64,000 nucleotides of DNA from Selenomonas sp. (lineage in GTDB: Bacteria > Bacillota > Negativicutes > Selenomonadales > Selenomonadaceae), in NCBI GenBank assembly GCA_018052705.1, contig JAGPMW010000007.1, positions 29,019-93,018 of the forward strand, written 5' to 3'. Below, piece after piece: positions 54,378-64,000 of this stretch. Within the stretch, counting starts at the first letter, position 1. The number at the start of each line of letters is the position of its first letter. Position numbers and translations under genes: made by a program. The notes under the pieces were generated by a model that was not told where the DNA came from, did no database searches, and saw only the letters and a list, made by a program, of their open reading frames with translations.

Positions 54378-56327
54378 TTAGATCGAATTGCGGCTCTGGC
54401 GGAAGCGGTAGGTACCGAGACCAAGTTCTCGCGGGCCCTGCTGGAGAGCGGCCAGTCCATCGATATTTACGCTTTGACCGGCACTAAGCTGATCGAGAGC
54501 AGCCCGATAGGTCTTCGTGACTGTTCCTGTGAAGTCCGGTGTGTAGTCCTGCGCTTCGATGCGATAGGAGGCAACACCATTGAACTTGGCCAGATACGGA
54601 TAGAGGCAGAGGTCCTTGGCAAAATAGATGTGGTTGCGGCCAAACTGGTCAATGCGGATGGCGTGTTTTTCCTGGGACTTGTCGAGCAGAGCATAGCGAC
54701 GGTCCAGTATTTCCGGATTGTTGAGCTCGTTGAACTGTGGCAGTGACATGGCCGGGATGTTGTGGTCGCAGATCATTGACTCATAGGAGCCGTGAACGAT
54801 GACCTCAATTGGCAGCTCGGAGTTTTCAACAATTTCGCGTAACTGCTCGAACGACAGCTCATACGATGCTGCCGCCTGCGTTAAGCCGTTTTCTTTTAGG
54901 AATCTGGCTGCGAGATGGTTGAAAAGGTTGAAAGATATATCGGCCTGCACCGGCAGCTGTGTGAGATTTTTCGCCAGTTTCAGGGAGCCAAGATTGCTGA
55001 CCATGATGCCATCAGCCTTGAGTGAGTCGTTTTCATTCAGTGCTGTGAAGAACTGCTCGAGCTCGCCACACTCACGACGCATCGTCGTGCGCGGCGTGTT
55101 GATGACGACTTTTGTCCGGCCTTTGGCGTAGGCAATAATCCCGGCATAGTCCTGCAAGGTCCAGGGGCGGTTCGGGCGGAATGCTTCACCGCCGACATAG
55201 ATGACATCCGCGCCATTATCGATGGCAGCTTTGGCTGACGCGAAAGTGCCCACGCGCACACTCAGCGTGCGATGGGGGGCATTTTCCCGCTGGATATCCG
55301 GCTCCTGTTTGAGGACATCATCTTGAAATCCGGCTTCCTTGACTGCATCGCTGAAAAAGCGCGGCTCGCGTTTGCCATCGAAGCCAATATCTTTCTTTGT
55401 GGGTTTGCCAAAAGCAAATGTAGTCGTGAAATCACGTGCACGGTTTTCGTAGAGGCTCTTCCAGCCTTCCTCGTCGACCTGATAGCCAGCCGGGTCGGCT
55501 AAATAGGCATCGATGGCCTTGCGGTAGGTGCTTACGATGCGCCGAACGAATGGTGCCGGACGCATCCGTCCCTCAATTTTGAAGGAAAAAACACCAGCCT
55601 GAATCAGCTGCGGGATGGAGCGGTACATACACATATCCTTGAGGGCAAGTTTGTAAGGTCCCGGACCTTCGGTGTCCATTATTTCACCTGACTGCTCATC
55701 AATGAGCTGATATGGCCAGCGGCAGGGTTTCAGGCAGCGGCCGCGGTTGCCGCTCTGGCCGAAAACTACGCCGGAATGAATGCACTGGCCGCTCTCGCTC
55801 ATACACATGTCACCGTGCATGAAGTATTCAACCTCGATGCCGGTACGCTCACGGAAGAGCGACAGCTCTGATAAGGTCATCTCACGGCCGACGACGATAC
55901 GAGTGATGCCATACTCCTTGAGTTTCTCGATAGCATGTTCATTGTGGGTATTCATCATAACCGACGTATGAATCGGGATGCTGAGCTTCATCTCATGGAT
56001 CAGCTCCAGAACCGCAAAGTCCTGTACCAGTAATGCGTCAGGCTGGATTTCTTCCAGATACGCCAGATATTCGCGCAGGGCTGGGACTTCCTCATCACTA
56101 ATGAGGTTGTTCAGCGTGATGTAGAGATGGACGCCGTGTTCGTGTGTATAGTTGATTGCTTTCTTGAGCATTTCGTCATCGAAATTGAAGTCTCCTTCAT
56201 GCATACGCATATTGAAGTGCTTTCCGCCCAGGTAGACCGCATCGGCACCGGACTCCACACCAGCTACCAGTGCATCCCAGGTACCAGCAGGAGCAAGAAG
56301 TTCAACAGATTTACGGTTCAATATCAT
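54378..56327 (-). CDS. U32 family protein (RlhA-like)
   Basis: A 649-residue U32 protein. ELLAPAGTWDALVAGVESGADAVYLGG (motif ELLAPAG, GADAVY) begins the TIM-barrel; the iron-sulfur cysteines lie in GDMCMSESGQC, then GRCLKPCRWPY; a second domain with VYVGGEAF-like strand (DVIYVGGEAF) duplicates the fold. Once called peptidases, U32 members such as RlhA and TrhP are prephenate-dependent RNA hydroxylation factors. The length and two-domain form fit the RlhA group, so 23S rRNA hydroxylation is the leading guess. Confidence 0.85.
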   Translation of the reverse strand: MILNRKSVELLAPAGTWDALVAGVESGADAVYLGGKHFNMRMHEGDFNFDDEMLKKAINYTHEHGVHLYITLNNLISDEEVPALREYLAYLEEIQPDALLVQDFAVLELIHEMKLSIPIHTSVMMNTHNEHAIEKLKEYGITRIVVGREMTLSELSLFRERTGIEVEYFMHGDMCMSESGQCIHSGVVFGQSGNRGRCLKPCRWPYQLIDEQSGEIMDTEGPGPYKLALKDMCMYRSIPQLIQAGVFSFKIEGRMRPAPFVRRIVSTYRKAIDAYLADPAGYQVDEEGWKSLYENRARDFTTTFAFGKPTKKDIGFDGKREPRFFSDAVKEAGFQDDVLKQEPDIQRENAPHRTLSVRVGTFASAKAAIDNGADVIYVGGEAFRPNRPWTLQDYAGIIAYAKGRTKVVINTPRTTMRRECGELEQFFTALNENDSLKADGIMVSNLGSLKLAKNLTQLPVQADISFNLFNHLAARFLKENGLTQAAASYELSFEQLREIVENSELPIEVIVHGSYESMICDHNIPAMSLPQFNELNNPEILDRRYALLDKSQEKHAIRIDQFGRNHIYFAKDLCLYPYLAKFNGVASYRIEAQDYTPDFTGTVTKTYRAALDQLSAGQSVNIDGLAALQQGPRELGLGTYRFRQSRNSI

Positions 56328-56380
56328 AGATGGTTTTCTCCTTTAAAAGACAGTAGCAGATAAAATAATCCTAGTACACT

Positions 56381-56409
56381 AGTATAACAGGAATCTATGA
56401 GGGTATCAA
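56381..56409 (-). promoter_or_regulatory. Promoter of the U32-aminotransferase operon
   Basis: Minus strand TTGATA (56404-56409), a 17-base spacer and TATACT (56381-56386), about 45 bases before the U32 start. Confidence 0.72.
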
Positions 56410-56556
56410 ATCGGATCCTGTGTATTTGGGGCATTTCTTTCTAATAAGCGGCTAGTAAAATAACAAGGGGCTAATAAAATTATGACTGCTTTTATCTTGG
56501 TGGCAGAAATGGTACGATAGGAGAAATGAGGTCATCAGGGAAAGAGAGGAACTATC

Positions 56557-57183
56557 ATGGCGTATTGCGATTGGAGCATGGTGAGCGAAGCAATGATTCG
56601 TTACCATGATGAGGAGTGGGGAGTACCGCTGCATGATGATCGGAAACAGTTCGAGTTTCTGATGATGGAGGTTATGCAGTGCGGTCTGAACTGGAATATG
56701 ATGATAAATAAGCGGCAAATCTTTCGGGAATGTTTTGCCGGTTTTGATTTTGATCAGGTAGCTGCTTTCGGCGAGGCGGATATCCAGCGAATCATGAAGA
56801 TGCCGGGGGTGATCCGTTCACGCAGAAAAATCGAAGCAGTTATCGGTAATGCACGTTGCTATCAGCAAATCCGGGAGGAGCATGGGTCTTTCTCGCAGTA
56901 TATCTGGAGCTATACCGATGGAAAGACTATAATCTATAACCATCATTCCGAAGGCTGGATTCCGGCTGGCAACGGCCTTTCTGATCAGATTAGTAAGGAT
57001 CTGAAACGGTACGGTTTTAAGTATCTGGGCAGCATTACGGTTTATTCGCACTTGCAGGCTTGCGGTATTATCAATGATCACGCGCAGGAATGTCCGCGTT
57101 TTCAGGTTATCAATGAGAACTATCCCGTGGTGATCAAACGGCGCAGCCAGGAGCAGGGCGTACGCTGTTTTGGTGACAGCTGA
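56557..57183 (+). CDS. tag: DNA-3-methyladenine glycosylase I
   Basis: A 208-residue HhH-superfamily glycosylase removing 3-methyladenine. It starts MAYCDW and has YHDEEWGVPLHDDR, ECFAGFD and the C-terminal INDHAQECPR, providing the Cys/His set (Cys4, His17, His and Cys near 185) of the zinc snap. Length is slightly over E. coli Tag (187). It is monocistronic; GAAAGAGAGG precedes ATG. Confidence 0.94.
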   Translation: MAYCDWSMVSEAMIRYHDEEWGVPLHDDRKQFEFLMMEVMQCGLNWNMMINKRQIFRECFAGFDFDQVAAFGEADIQRIMKMPGVIRSRRKIEAVIGNARCYQQIREEHGSFSQYIWSYTDGKTIIYNHHSEGWIPAGNGLSDQISKDLKRYGFKYLGSITVYSHLQACGIINDHAQECPRFQVINENYPVVIKRRSQEQGVRCFGDS

Positions 57184-57198
57184 GACGTAGCCCGACGG

Positions 57199-57227
57199 TT
57201 GCATTTCACATGGAACTATGTTACACT
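57199..57227 (+). promoter_or_regulatory. Promoter of the Phe T-box pheST operon
   Basis: TTGCAT (57199-57204), a 17-base spacer and TACACT (57222-57227). Confidence 0.65.
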
Positions 57228-57233
57228 ATAAAA

Positions 57234-58501
<1,268 letters not shown>

Positions 58502-58520
58502 TATTTGAGGAGGTTAAACG

Positions 58521-60956
58521 ATGCAGGTTTCTATTAAGTGGCTTAACGACTATATCAAATGTACTGAGACGGCAGAAGAACTCGCCGATAAATATACCAT
58601 GGCCGGTGTACCGGTCGAGAATGTCATCCGGGCAGATGCCGGACTGGACAAGGTTATCACAGGAAAGATTGAAGAACTCAAGGCTCATCCAGATTCGGAT
58701 CATCTGCAGATCTGCCAGATCAACGTAGGTGAGGCTGAGCGTATCCAGATCATCACGGGGGCACAGAATGTTAAAGAAGGGCAGATCGTACCGGTAGCAA
58801 TGGTCGGTGCCCATCTGCCGAATGGCCTTCACATCAAGAAAGGCAAGCTGCGCGGCCTGCCATCGAATGGCATGCTTTGCTCCGCTGGTGAACTTCATAT
58901 GGATTTATCCAAATTGACGGATGCGCAGAAGGATGGTATCTATATCCTGCCAGCTGATACACCGGTTGGTGTGCCAGCAAAAGATGTATTGGGCCTCGAT
59001 GATGTTGTGCTCGAGTATGAACTGACCGCGAACCGAGGCGACTGTTTCAGCGTATTCGGTCTGGTTCGTGAGGCTGCAGTCCTCACTGGCAATGAGCCGC
59101 ATTATCCAGAGATCACGGTCAAAGAGGATGATCCGGCCAAGGCAGCTGATCTGGTGAAGATCGGTATTGAAGCGCATGAACTTTGCGATCGTTTTGCGGC
59201 TCGTGTCATCAAGAATGTAAAGATCGGCCCGTCACCGGAATGGATCCAGCAGCGTCTGGAAGGGGCTGGCATCCGTGCCATCAACAACGTGGTGGATGTC
59301 ACGAATTTTGTCATGGTTGAGCTGGGTCAGCCGCTTCATGCCTATGACTACGACCAGCTCAAGGGACACGAGCTGACAGCGCGTCTGGCCGCTGAGGGCG
59401 AGAATCTGCATACGCTGGATGATTCTTCCCGTATTGCCAAGGGCACAGAGCTCGTCATTGCAGATGCCGAGAAGCCGGCCAGTCTGGCTGGCATTATGGG
59501 GGGGCTGGAGACCGAGGTCACCGAACATACGACGACGATTGTCCTTGAGGCAGCATCCTTCAATGGGCCGAGTGTCCGCCGTACATCCCGCGCCTGCGGT
59601 CTGCATTCCGAGGCATCTGGACGCTTTGAGCGCGGTGTGGATGTACCGAATATCCCGCGCGCACTTGACCGTGCCTGCCAATTGCTGCAGGATATGGGCG
59701 CCTGCACGGTTACGCAGGGGATTGTTGATGTCTACCCAGAGCCCAAACAGCCGGTTATTATTGATTTCACGGCGGAACAGATTAATAAGCGACTCGGCAC
59801 GAGTCTCTCAGGTGCCAGAATGGTCGAGATTCTCGAGAGCATCGGTTTTGCGGTTGAGGAAACGGGAAACGAGGCCTATAAGGTCACAGTACCGACCTGG
59901 CGTAATGATTGCAGCTATATGGAGGATCTTTCTGAGGAAGTTTCCCGCCTCTATGGTTTTGACAACATTCAGTCCACGACACCGTATGGGCGTGTGATGC
60001 AGGGGCGTCAGAGCGACCGACAGAATTTCATCGATCATATTAAGCACATCTTGTCGGGGCTTGGTATGACAGAGGAATTGTCTTTTTGCTTCACGAGTGT
60101 GGATATGCTGGATAAGATGCGCGTGCCGGCGGACAGCAAGCTGCGGCAGGCAATTCCCATCATGAATCCATTGACTGATGAGTGTCCGCTGGTTCGTACC
60201 AGTTTGCTGACCAGTATCATGGAAAATGCAGTTCGCAATTTCTCCCGTAAAAATATGGATATCCGCCTCTTTGATGTGGCGCCGGTATTCTACCCGAAGG
60301 CGTTGCCGGTCACGGAACTGCCCGATGAGGTCATTAAATTGGCAGGGCTTATCACTGGCCGCCGCAATGAGATGGGCTGGAATCAGGGCAACGACATGGT
60401 AGACTTCTATGACATGAAGGGCATCGTTGAGGAACTCCTGAAAGAGCTGTCCATTTCCAAGTATACGGTCGAGGCTGGGGAGCATTTCGCGCTGCATCCG
60501 GGCAAGACGGCTGTGTTCAAGAAAGGACAGGAAGTCATCGCAGTAGTCGGTGAGCTTCATCCGGCAGCGGCGGAGAACTTTGGCATCAAACAGTCGGTCT
60601 ATCTCTTTGAGATGGATGTTGAGACGCTTATGAAGTATACGGCTAAGAACTTCCATTTCGAATCCCTGCCGAAGTATCCGGCAACTGCCCGTGACCTGGC
60701 TATTGTTGTCGATGAGGCAGCTGCTGCTGCGGATATCGAGGCCGTTATCGCAAAGAATGCCGGCAAGCACTTTAAGGGCGTGACGCTCTTCGATGTCTAT
60801 ACCGGCGAGCATGTTGCTGAAGGCAAGAAGAGTCTGGCTTTCAACCTGCAGTTCCAGTCCAAGGACAAGACGCTGACGGATGAGGAAGCAGATGCTGCAT
60901 TCCAGAGTATCCTGAACGCCGTTGAGAAACAGTTCCAGGCGGAACTGCGCGCATAA
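58521..60956 (+). CDS. pheT: Phenylalanyl-tRNA synthetase beta subunit
   Basis: An 811-residue subunit forming the alpha2-beta2 enzyme. Domains in order: N-terminal tRNA-binding OB fold (residues about 40-150, HPDSDHLQICQINVG), B3/B4 editing domain (TANRGDC, INNVVDVTNFVM), B5 (RTSRACGLHSEASGRFERG near 355), catalytic-like core, and C-terminal ferredoxin-fold anticodon-binding domain (FESLPKYPATARDLAIVVD). Full length. Confidence 0.97.
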   Translation: MQVSIKWLNDYIKCTETAEELADKYTMAGVPVENVIRADAGLDKVITGKIEELKAHPDSDHLQICQINVGEAERIQIITGAQNVKEGQIVPVAMVGAHLPNGLHIKKGKLRGLPSNGMLCSAGELHMDLSKLTDAQKDGIYILPADTPVGVPAKDVLGLDDVVLEYELTANRGDCFSVFGLVREAAVLTGNEPHYPEITVKEDDPAKAADLVKIGIEAHELCDRFAARVIKNVKIGPSPEWIQQRLEGAGIRAINNVVDVTNFVMVELGQPLHAYDYDQLKGHELTARLAAEGENLHTLDDSSRIAKGTELVIADAEKPASLAGIMGGLETEVTEHTTTIVLEAASFNGPSVRRTSRACGLHSEASGRFERGVDVPNIPRALDRACQLLQDMGACTVTQGIVDVYPEPKQPVIIDFTAEQINKRLGTSLSGARMVEILESIGFAVEETGNEAYKVTVPTWRNDCSYMEDLSEEVSRLYGFDNIQSTTPYGRVMQGRQSDRQNFIDHIKHILSGLGMTEELSFCFTSVDMLDKMRVPADSKLRQAIPIMNPLTDECPLVRTSLLTSIMENAVRNFSRKNMDIRLFDVAPVFYPKALPVTELPDEVIKLAGLITGRRNEMGWNQGNDMVDFYDMKGIVEELLKELSISKYTVEAGEHFALHPGKTAVFKKGQEVIAVVGELHPAAAENFGIKQSVYLFEMDVETLMKYTAKNFHFESLPKYPATARDLAIVVDEAAAAADIEAVIAKNAGKHFKGVTLFDVYTGEHVAEGKKSLAFNLQFQSKDKTLTDEEADAAFQSILNAVEKQFQAELRA

Positions 60957-60967
60957 AGGTGACGAAT

Positions 60968-61231
60968 ATGGCAGAAGAAAAGAAGAACAGTCCGGCTGAA
61001 CGAGTGGTTGTGGATATTTATGGCAGCAGTTATCCGCTCAGGACGGATAAGCCAGAGCATATGATCCAGCTGGCTGAAGATCTGGATAAACGGATGAAAC
61101 GAATGTCCCGGTCTGTTCGCAGCTTTGATGACCGCAAGATTGCAGTGCTCACCGCGCTTCAGCTGGCGGAGGAATATAATCAGTTAAAGAAGGACTACGA
61201 TGAGCTGGTCGAGCTGATGGACGAAAAATAA
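60968..61231 (+). CDS. zapA: Cell division protein ZapA
   Basis: An 87-residue protein that bundles FtsZ filaments. The N-terminal strand VVVDIYGSSYPLRTD and long helix AEDLDKRMKRM through AEEYNQLKKDYDELVELM match ZapA. I chose ATG 60968 after AAAGGTGACG; GTG 60959 would add three residues. It follows pheT by 11 bases, a common Firmicute neighbourhood. Confidence 0.9.
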   Translation: MAEEKKNSPAERVVVDIYGSSYPLRTDKPEHMIQLAEDLDKRMKRMSRSVRSFDDRKIAVLTALQLAEEYNQLKKDYDELVELMDEK

Positions 61232-61244
61232 TAGCATATAATCG

Positions 61245-61277
61245 AAAACCGTTGCTTTTAGAGGCAACGGTTTTTTA
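61245..61277 (+). terminator. Intrinsic terminator after zapA
   Basis: AAAACCGTTGC pairs with GCAACGGTTTT, A-run before and T-run after. Confidence 0.92.
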
Positions 61278-61367
61278 TTGGGAGAATGTTACCGGAGTGA
61301 AGGGAAATAGGGGGAGGATTGCGAATATAGAAGATAAAGGAAATAAAAGAAGAAAGGGTGACTGATT

Positions 61368-63089
61368 ATGGGATGGATAAATAATCTGAAAGTAGCTTAT
61401 AAAATGCTGATCCTGACCGCTATCGCAGTGGTTGGCATGAGCTTTATCGGCTATTCCGGGTATTCAGCAATAACCAATGCCCAGAAAGACATGGAGATGA
61501 TGTATTCATCTTCCGTAAAATCATTGGATTATGTCGGTCAAATTCGTTTTGGAATACGTTATGCGCAGGGGATGGCTGTCATTACGACAACTGTGCGCAA
61601 TGATCCACAACGCGTACAGACTTTGCAGCAAAAGTATCAGGATGGCGTTGATATCGTCGAACAAAATCTGCAGCAGTATGAAGCTATTCCAGGGCGGACG
61701 GCAGAGATGCAGGCAGAGCTTGTTGAAACCAAGGCGCGCTGGCAGCGACTAAAGAAAAATCTTGATGAGGTAATGAAAAATTGTAAAGATGGACAACCAG
61801 AGGCTGGGCTCGCCAGCTATAATGCGACCGGTTCCAAAGAAGCCAACGACATTCGTGAGCATGTCGATGGTCTGGCAATGATGGAAACCACGGCGGCCGA
61901 GCAGCTGAATAAGCAGAATGACATAGAATCGCGCGCTGCTGTCCGCAATATGATTATCCAGCTGCTCGTGACGTTGATTGTGCTGGTCGCGGCGGCGCTT
62001 TGGATCACCAAAGAGATCACGAATCCACTGCAAAAGATGATGCGAGCACTTGAACGCTTGCAGGGGGGCGATTTCAGCGATCACGCCCGCACCATTAATC
62101 GTGCGGATGAGTTTGGCGAGATGGCTGATAAGGTAGCGGGAGTCCGTATGAGTCTCAATAAGCTCATGCAGAACACAAGTAAGAGTGCCGAACAGCTGGC
62201 GGCGTCGTCCGAGGAACTCACGGCCAGTGCCCAGCAGTCTGCACAGGCATCCGATCAGGTTGCTCAGTCTGTTACGAATGCTGCTGGCGCTGTTGCGGAG
62301 CAGCAGCAGGACGTATCAGATGCCATGGACTCTATTGACAATACGGTAACATCGGTTAACCGGCTGAGTCAGACTGCTGGTCAGGTATCCAGTTATGCTT
62401 CGGACAGCAAGGAAGAAGCCGTACAGGGCAATGAAGCAGTAAAACAGGCGGTGCAGCAGATTACCAGTGCTGCGACAGTCGTTAATAAGTCAGCAGCAAC
62501 GGTAGATAAGCTGGGGCAGAGTTCACAGCAGATTGGCCAGATTGTAGAGACAATCTAGACCATTGCCGAGCAGACAAACTTATTGGCCCTTAATGCTGCT
62601 ATCGAGGCAGCTCGCGCTGGTGAGCATGGTCGTGGATTTGCTGTAGTAGCAGATGAAGTAAGGAAATTGGCGGAAGCTTCTCAGGGCGCAGCACAGCAGA
62701 TTGCCGGATTGATTGGTGGTATTCAGGCTGAGACGGTTGAGGCGGTTCAGGCAATGCAACAGGGAAGCCAGGCCGTGCAAGAGGGGACCCGGTCTGTTGA
62801 ACAGCTGCGTGAGACATTCAGACGCATTCATGAATCAGCACTGGGGGTAGCGCAGCAGGCAGAGGCAATGACGGCGGAGATTCGTGCAGTAGCTGAGGCA
62901 ACTGGACATGTCAAGTCCAAATCGGAAGGAATACTCAAGAAGGGTGGTGTCGTTGCCTCGGAAATGGAAAGTGTGTCTGCAGCTTCTGAAGAACAGGCAG
63001 CATCCGCTACAGAAATCGCTAATGCCAGCACGTCGCTGGCTGATCTGGCGCAAGGTCTGCAGAATTCTTTGAATCAATTTAAGTTTTAA
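61368..63089 (+). pseudogene. Methyl-accepting chemotaxis protein interrupted by an in-frame amber codon
   Basis: A single frame of 574 codons encodes a chemoreceptor: transmembrane helix 1 (about residues 11-33), a four-helix-bundle-type sensor domain with little or no recognisable ligand motif, transmembrane helix 2 (about 190-212), HAMP (213-265) and the signalling domain. At 62556-62558 a TAG replaces one codon, after GQIVETI and just before [26 protein letters not shown] sequence ([16 protein letters not shown], then [16 protein letters not shown]), the hairpin tip that contacts CheA and CheW. Homologs usually have Ser, Thr, Asn or Gly there, so TCG to TAG is a simple explanation. A 396-residue truncated product would lack signalling ability. 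Confidence 0.85.
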
Positions 63090-63153
63090 TGTGGTTTAAT
63101 CCTGGAATTACCGGCTGGACACGTTGCTATCTGGTTTGAGGGAGGCGGGGGAA

Positions 63154-63558
63154 ATGGCTGAATCCATTCATGTTACGGAAGAGGAACTGCGCAAGATTGA
63201 TCTGAAGAAATATGAGAAGAATTATTCCGAAGCCGGACTTTGGGGCAAAATCAAGCATCAGGCGGGATCGATCGGAATTCGTCTGATCTATGAGGCAGTG
63301 CAGCTTTATTATGTAACCAGGGCACCGCATTGTCCACCAATGGTCAAAGCAGGCATCTATGGGGCACTTGGGTATTTGATTTCGCCGATTGACCTGATTG
63401 CGGATATGATTCCTGTTATCGGCTATACGGATGATGCCGCAGTGATTGCTTTGGCTCTGGTGCTGGCTCAGGCTTATATCACCGATGAGATCCGCCAGCA
63501 GGCCAGGGAAAAGATCCGGCAGTTTCTGGGTGATGAGTATGCCAGTAAGCTGGCATGA
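63154..63558 (+). CDS. DUF1232 (YkvA-like) membrane protein
   Basis: A 134-residue protein with the DUF1232 signature YLISPIDLIADMIPVIGYTDDAAVIALA near its centre (SPIDLIAD, DMIPVIGYTDD), which forms one or two membrane-associated helices. Function of the family is unknown. ATG 63154 follows GGGAGGCGGGG; an in-frame TTG at 63124 has no RBS. It is the last gene before a bidirectional terminator. Confidence 0.85.
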   Translation: MAESIHVTEEELRKIDLKKYEKNYSEAGLWGKIKHQAGSIGIRLIYEAVQLYYVTRAPHCPPMVKAGIYGALGYLISPIDLIADMIPVIGYTDDAAVIALALVLAQAYITDEIRQQAREKIRQFLGDEYASKLA

Positions 63559-63603
63559 AAGGCTGCCCGCAAAGAAACAGAGTACCTATAGGAAAAAGCG
63601 TAT

Positions 63604-63648
63604 AAAAACAAGCCTGTCCCTTGCGTATAAGGGCAGGCTTGTTTTTTA
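63604..63648. terminator. Bidirectional terminator
   Basis: AAAAACAAGCCTG(T)CCCTT pairs with AAGGGCAGGCTTGTTTT with one bulged T. It separates the DUF1232 gene (plus) from the truncated gene on minus, whose stop lies in it. Confidence 0.88.
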
Positions 63649-63828
63649 CTCCCTGGGTTCTTTCAAAGCCAATAATACATGGCTCATTTGTATAATATCT
63701 TCTTTGGAAAGCTCATCAAAATGTTGCAGCATTTGAATGGCATTATCAATTTCTTTGTGCTGATAATTCTTTTTTTCGTTTTTTATAAAAAATGATGAAA
63801 TGGTTCCGGTTAGTGTGCTTAGAATGAC
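63646..63828 (-). pseudogene. C-terminal remnant of an interrupted gene, possibly a small regulator
   Basis: On the minus strand an open frame of about 60 codons runs from the edge of the mobile element to TAA at 63646-63648: it reads VILSTLTGTISSFF then IKNEKKNYQHKEID, and ends HVLLALKEPRE. It has no start of its own, and the helical DELSKEDIIQMSHVLLAL tail resembles the end of XRE-type or phage-like regulators. The 5' part is presumably on the far side of the element beyond the window. Base composition is more A/T-rich than nearby genes, suggesting acquired DNA. Confidence 0.55.
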
Positions 63829-64000
63829 CTATACCCGCTTTGCTAGACACCTAAAATGAATGGTAAAATACACTCATGAGGTGAGAGTATTGATAAAATA
63901 CAGCAACGAATTTAAAGAAGAAGCCGTTAAAAGGGTTTTGAGTGGCGTACCTGCCAGCCAGGTTGCTAGAGAGATTGGCGTCAACGTCAACTCATTATAT
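63829..64000 (+). mobile_element. IS3-family-like insertion sequence, left end only
   Basis: A sharp change at about 63829 from the remnant gene to sequence with a probable terminal-repeat region (TGCTAGACACCTAAAATG at 63841-63858 fits the usual TG...ACACC ends of IS3-type elements), followed 30 bases later by an IS3-type OrfA. The exact end and the target duplication cannot be fixed because the right end is outside the window. Confidence 0.65.
63890..64000 (+). CDS. IS3-family transposase OrfA (5' part)
   Basis: The first 37 codons from TTG 63890 (after GAGGTGAG) read IKYSNEFKEEAVKRVL then SGVPASQVAREIGVNVNSLY, the N-terminal helix-turn-helix of IS3/IS911-type OrfA (HTH_Tnp_1), which binds the element's ends. 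It is cut by the window edge, so OrfB and the frameshift site are not visible. Confidence 0.82.
   Translation, partial: MIKYSNEFKEEAVKRVLSGVPASQVAREIGVNVNSLY

Noticed and set aside
62556..62558. Pyrrolysine or other programmed recoding at the chemoreceptor TAG
   Set aside because: No pyl genes or recoding element seen; the site in homologs is a variable small polar residue, so a plain mutation or error is simpler.

Overview
The window is one stretch of a chromosome from an anaerobic, Gram-negative-walled (diderm) Firmicute of the class Negativicutes, most likely Selenomonadaceae. The clearest clue is a lysine/ornithine decarboxylase at 51561-52745 that closely resembles the Selenomonas ruminantium enzyme, whose cadaverine/putrescine product decorates peptidoglycan. 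A small predicted outer-membrane barrel protein, a Rel/HemZ/HisS/AspS block, Tyr and Phe T-box leaders, a Firmicute-type YlqD/RimM/TrmD operon and GC-rich, SD-rich gene starts with frequent TTG codons agree with this. Species cannot be fixed from the sequence alone.

Layout. 1-1984: end of the ribosome/tRNA maturation operon (khpA-ylqD-rimM-trmD). 2036-3651: a TPR-like protein and a nucleosidase of the MTA/SAH family with an altered catalytic residue. 3714-14164 (minus strand): the most unusual region, a tightly packed nine-gene operon with a NifH-like ATPase, two pairs of nitrogenase component-1-like proteins, and hypF-hypC-hypD-hypE between the two pairs. No hypA, hypB, hydrogenase subunit, nifB or other nitrogen-fixation gene is present. 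I read it as a candidate uncharacterised metalloenzyme system joining nitrogenase-like electron transfer with the Fe(CN)2CO assembly machinery. 14366-14560: a probable free-standing small RNA with its own terminator. 14796-15468: two small orphan genes.

15654-23498: NAD salvage (pncB), aroE, then tgt-yajC-fau-(PP2C)-(P-loop protein)-secD-secF. 23660-33063: recJ-rel, then fur-hemZ-hisS-aspS. 33172-36630: cell-envelope genes (WecG/TagA family, phosphatidylserine decarboxylase and synthase, GT2 glycosyltransferase). 36693-37814: queD-queE, which together with tgt serve queuosine. 37902-40469 (minus): carboxyltransferase subunit and D-amino-acid aminotransferase. 40687-43583: ACT protein, UPF0210, nth, an N-acetylglutamate-synthase-like GNAT. 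43666-45890: Tyr T-box, aroF, tyrA. 46003-48056: two small genes and an Fsr-like MFS exporter. 48240-48785: tRNA-Leu(CAA) and HU. 48971-50727: three exported or envelope proteins. 50799-52973: phosphoribosyltransferase, lysine/ornithine decarboxylase and a small Nif11-like protein. 53047-56327 (minus): class III aminotransferase and U32 protein. 56557-61231: tag, Phe T-box, pheST, zapA. 61368-63089: a chemoreceptor gene broken by an in-frame amber codon. 63154-63558: DUF1232 protein. 63646-64000: the tail of a gene interrupted by an IS3-type element that runs off the window.

No CRISPR array, rRNA, prophage or replication origin was seen. Almost all genes lie in compact operons bounded by clear intrinsic terminators, and many promoters match TTGACA-17-TATAAT closely.
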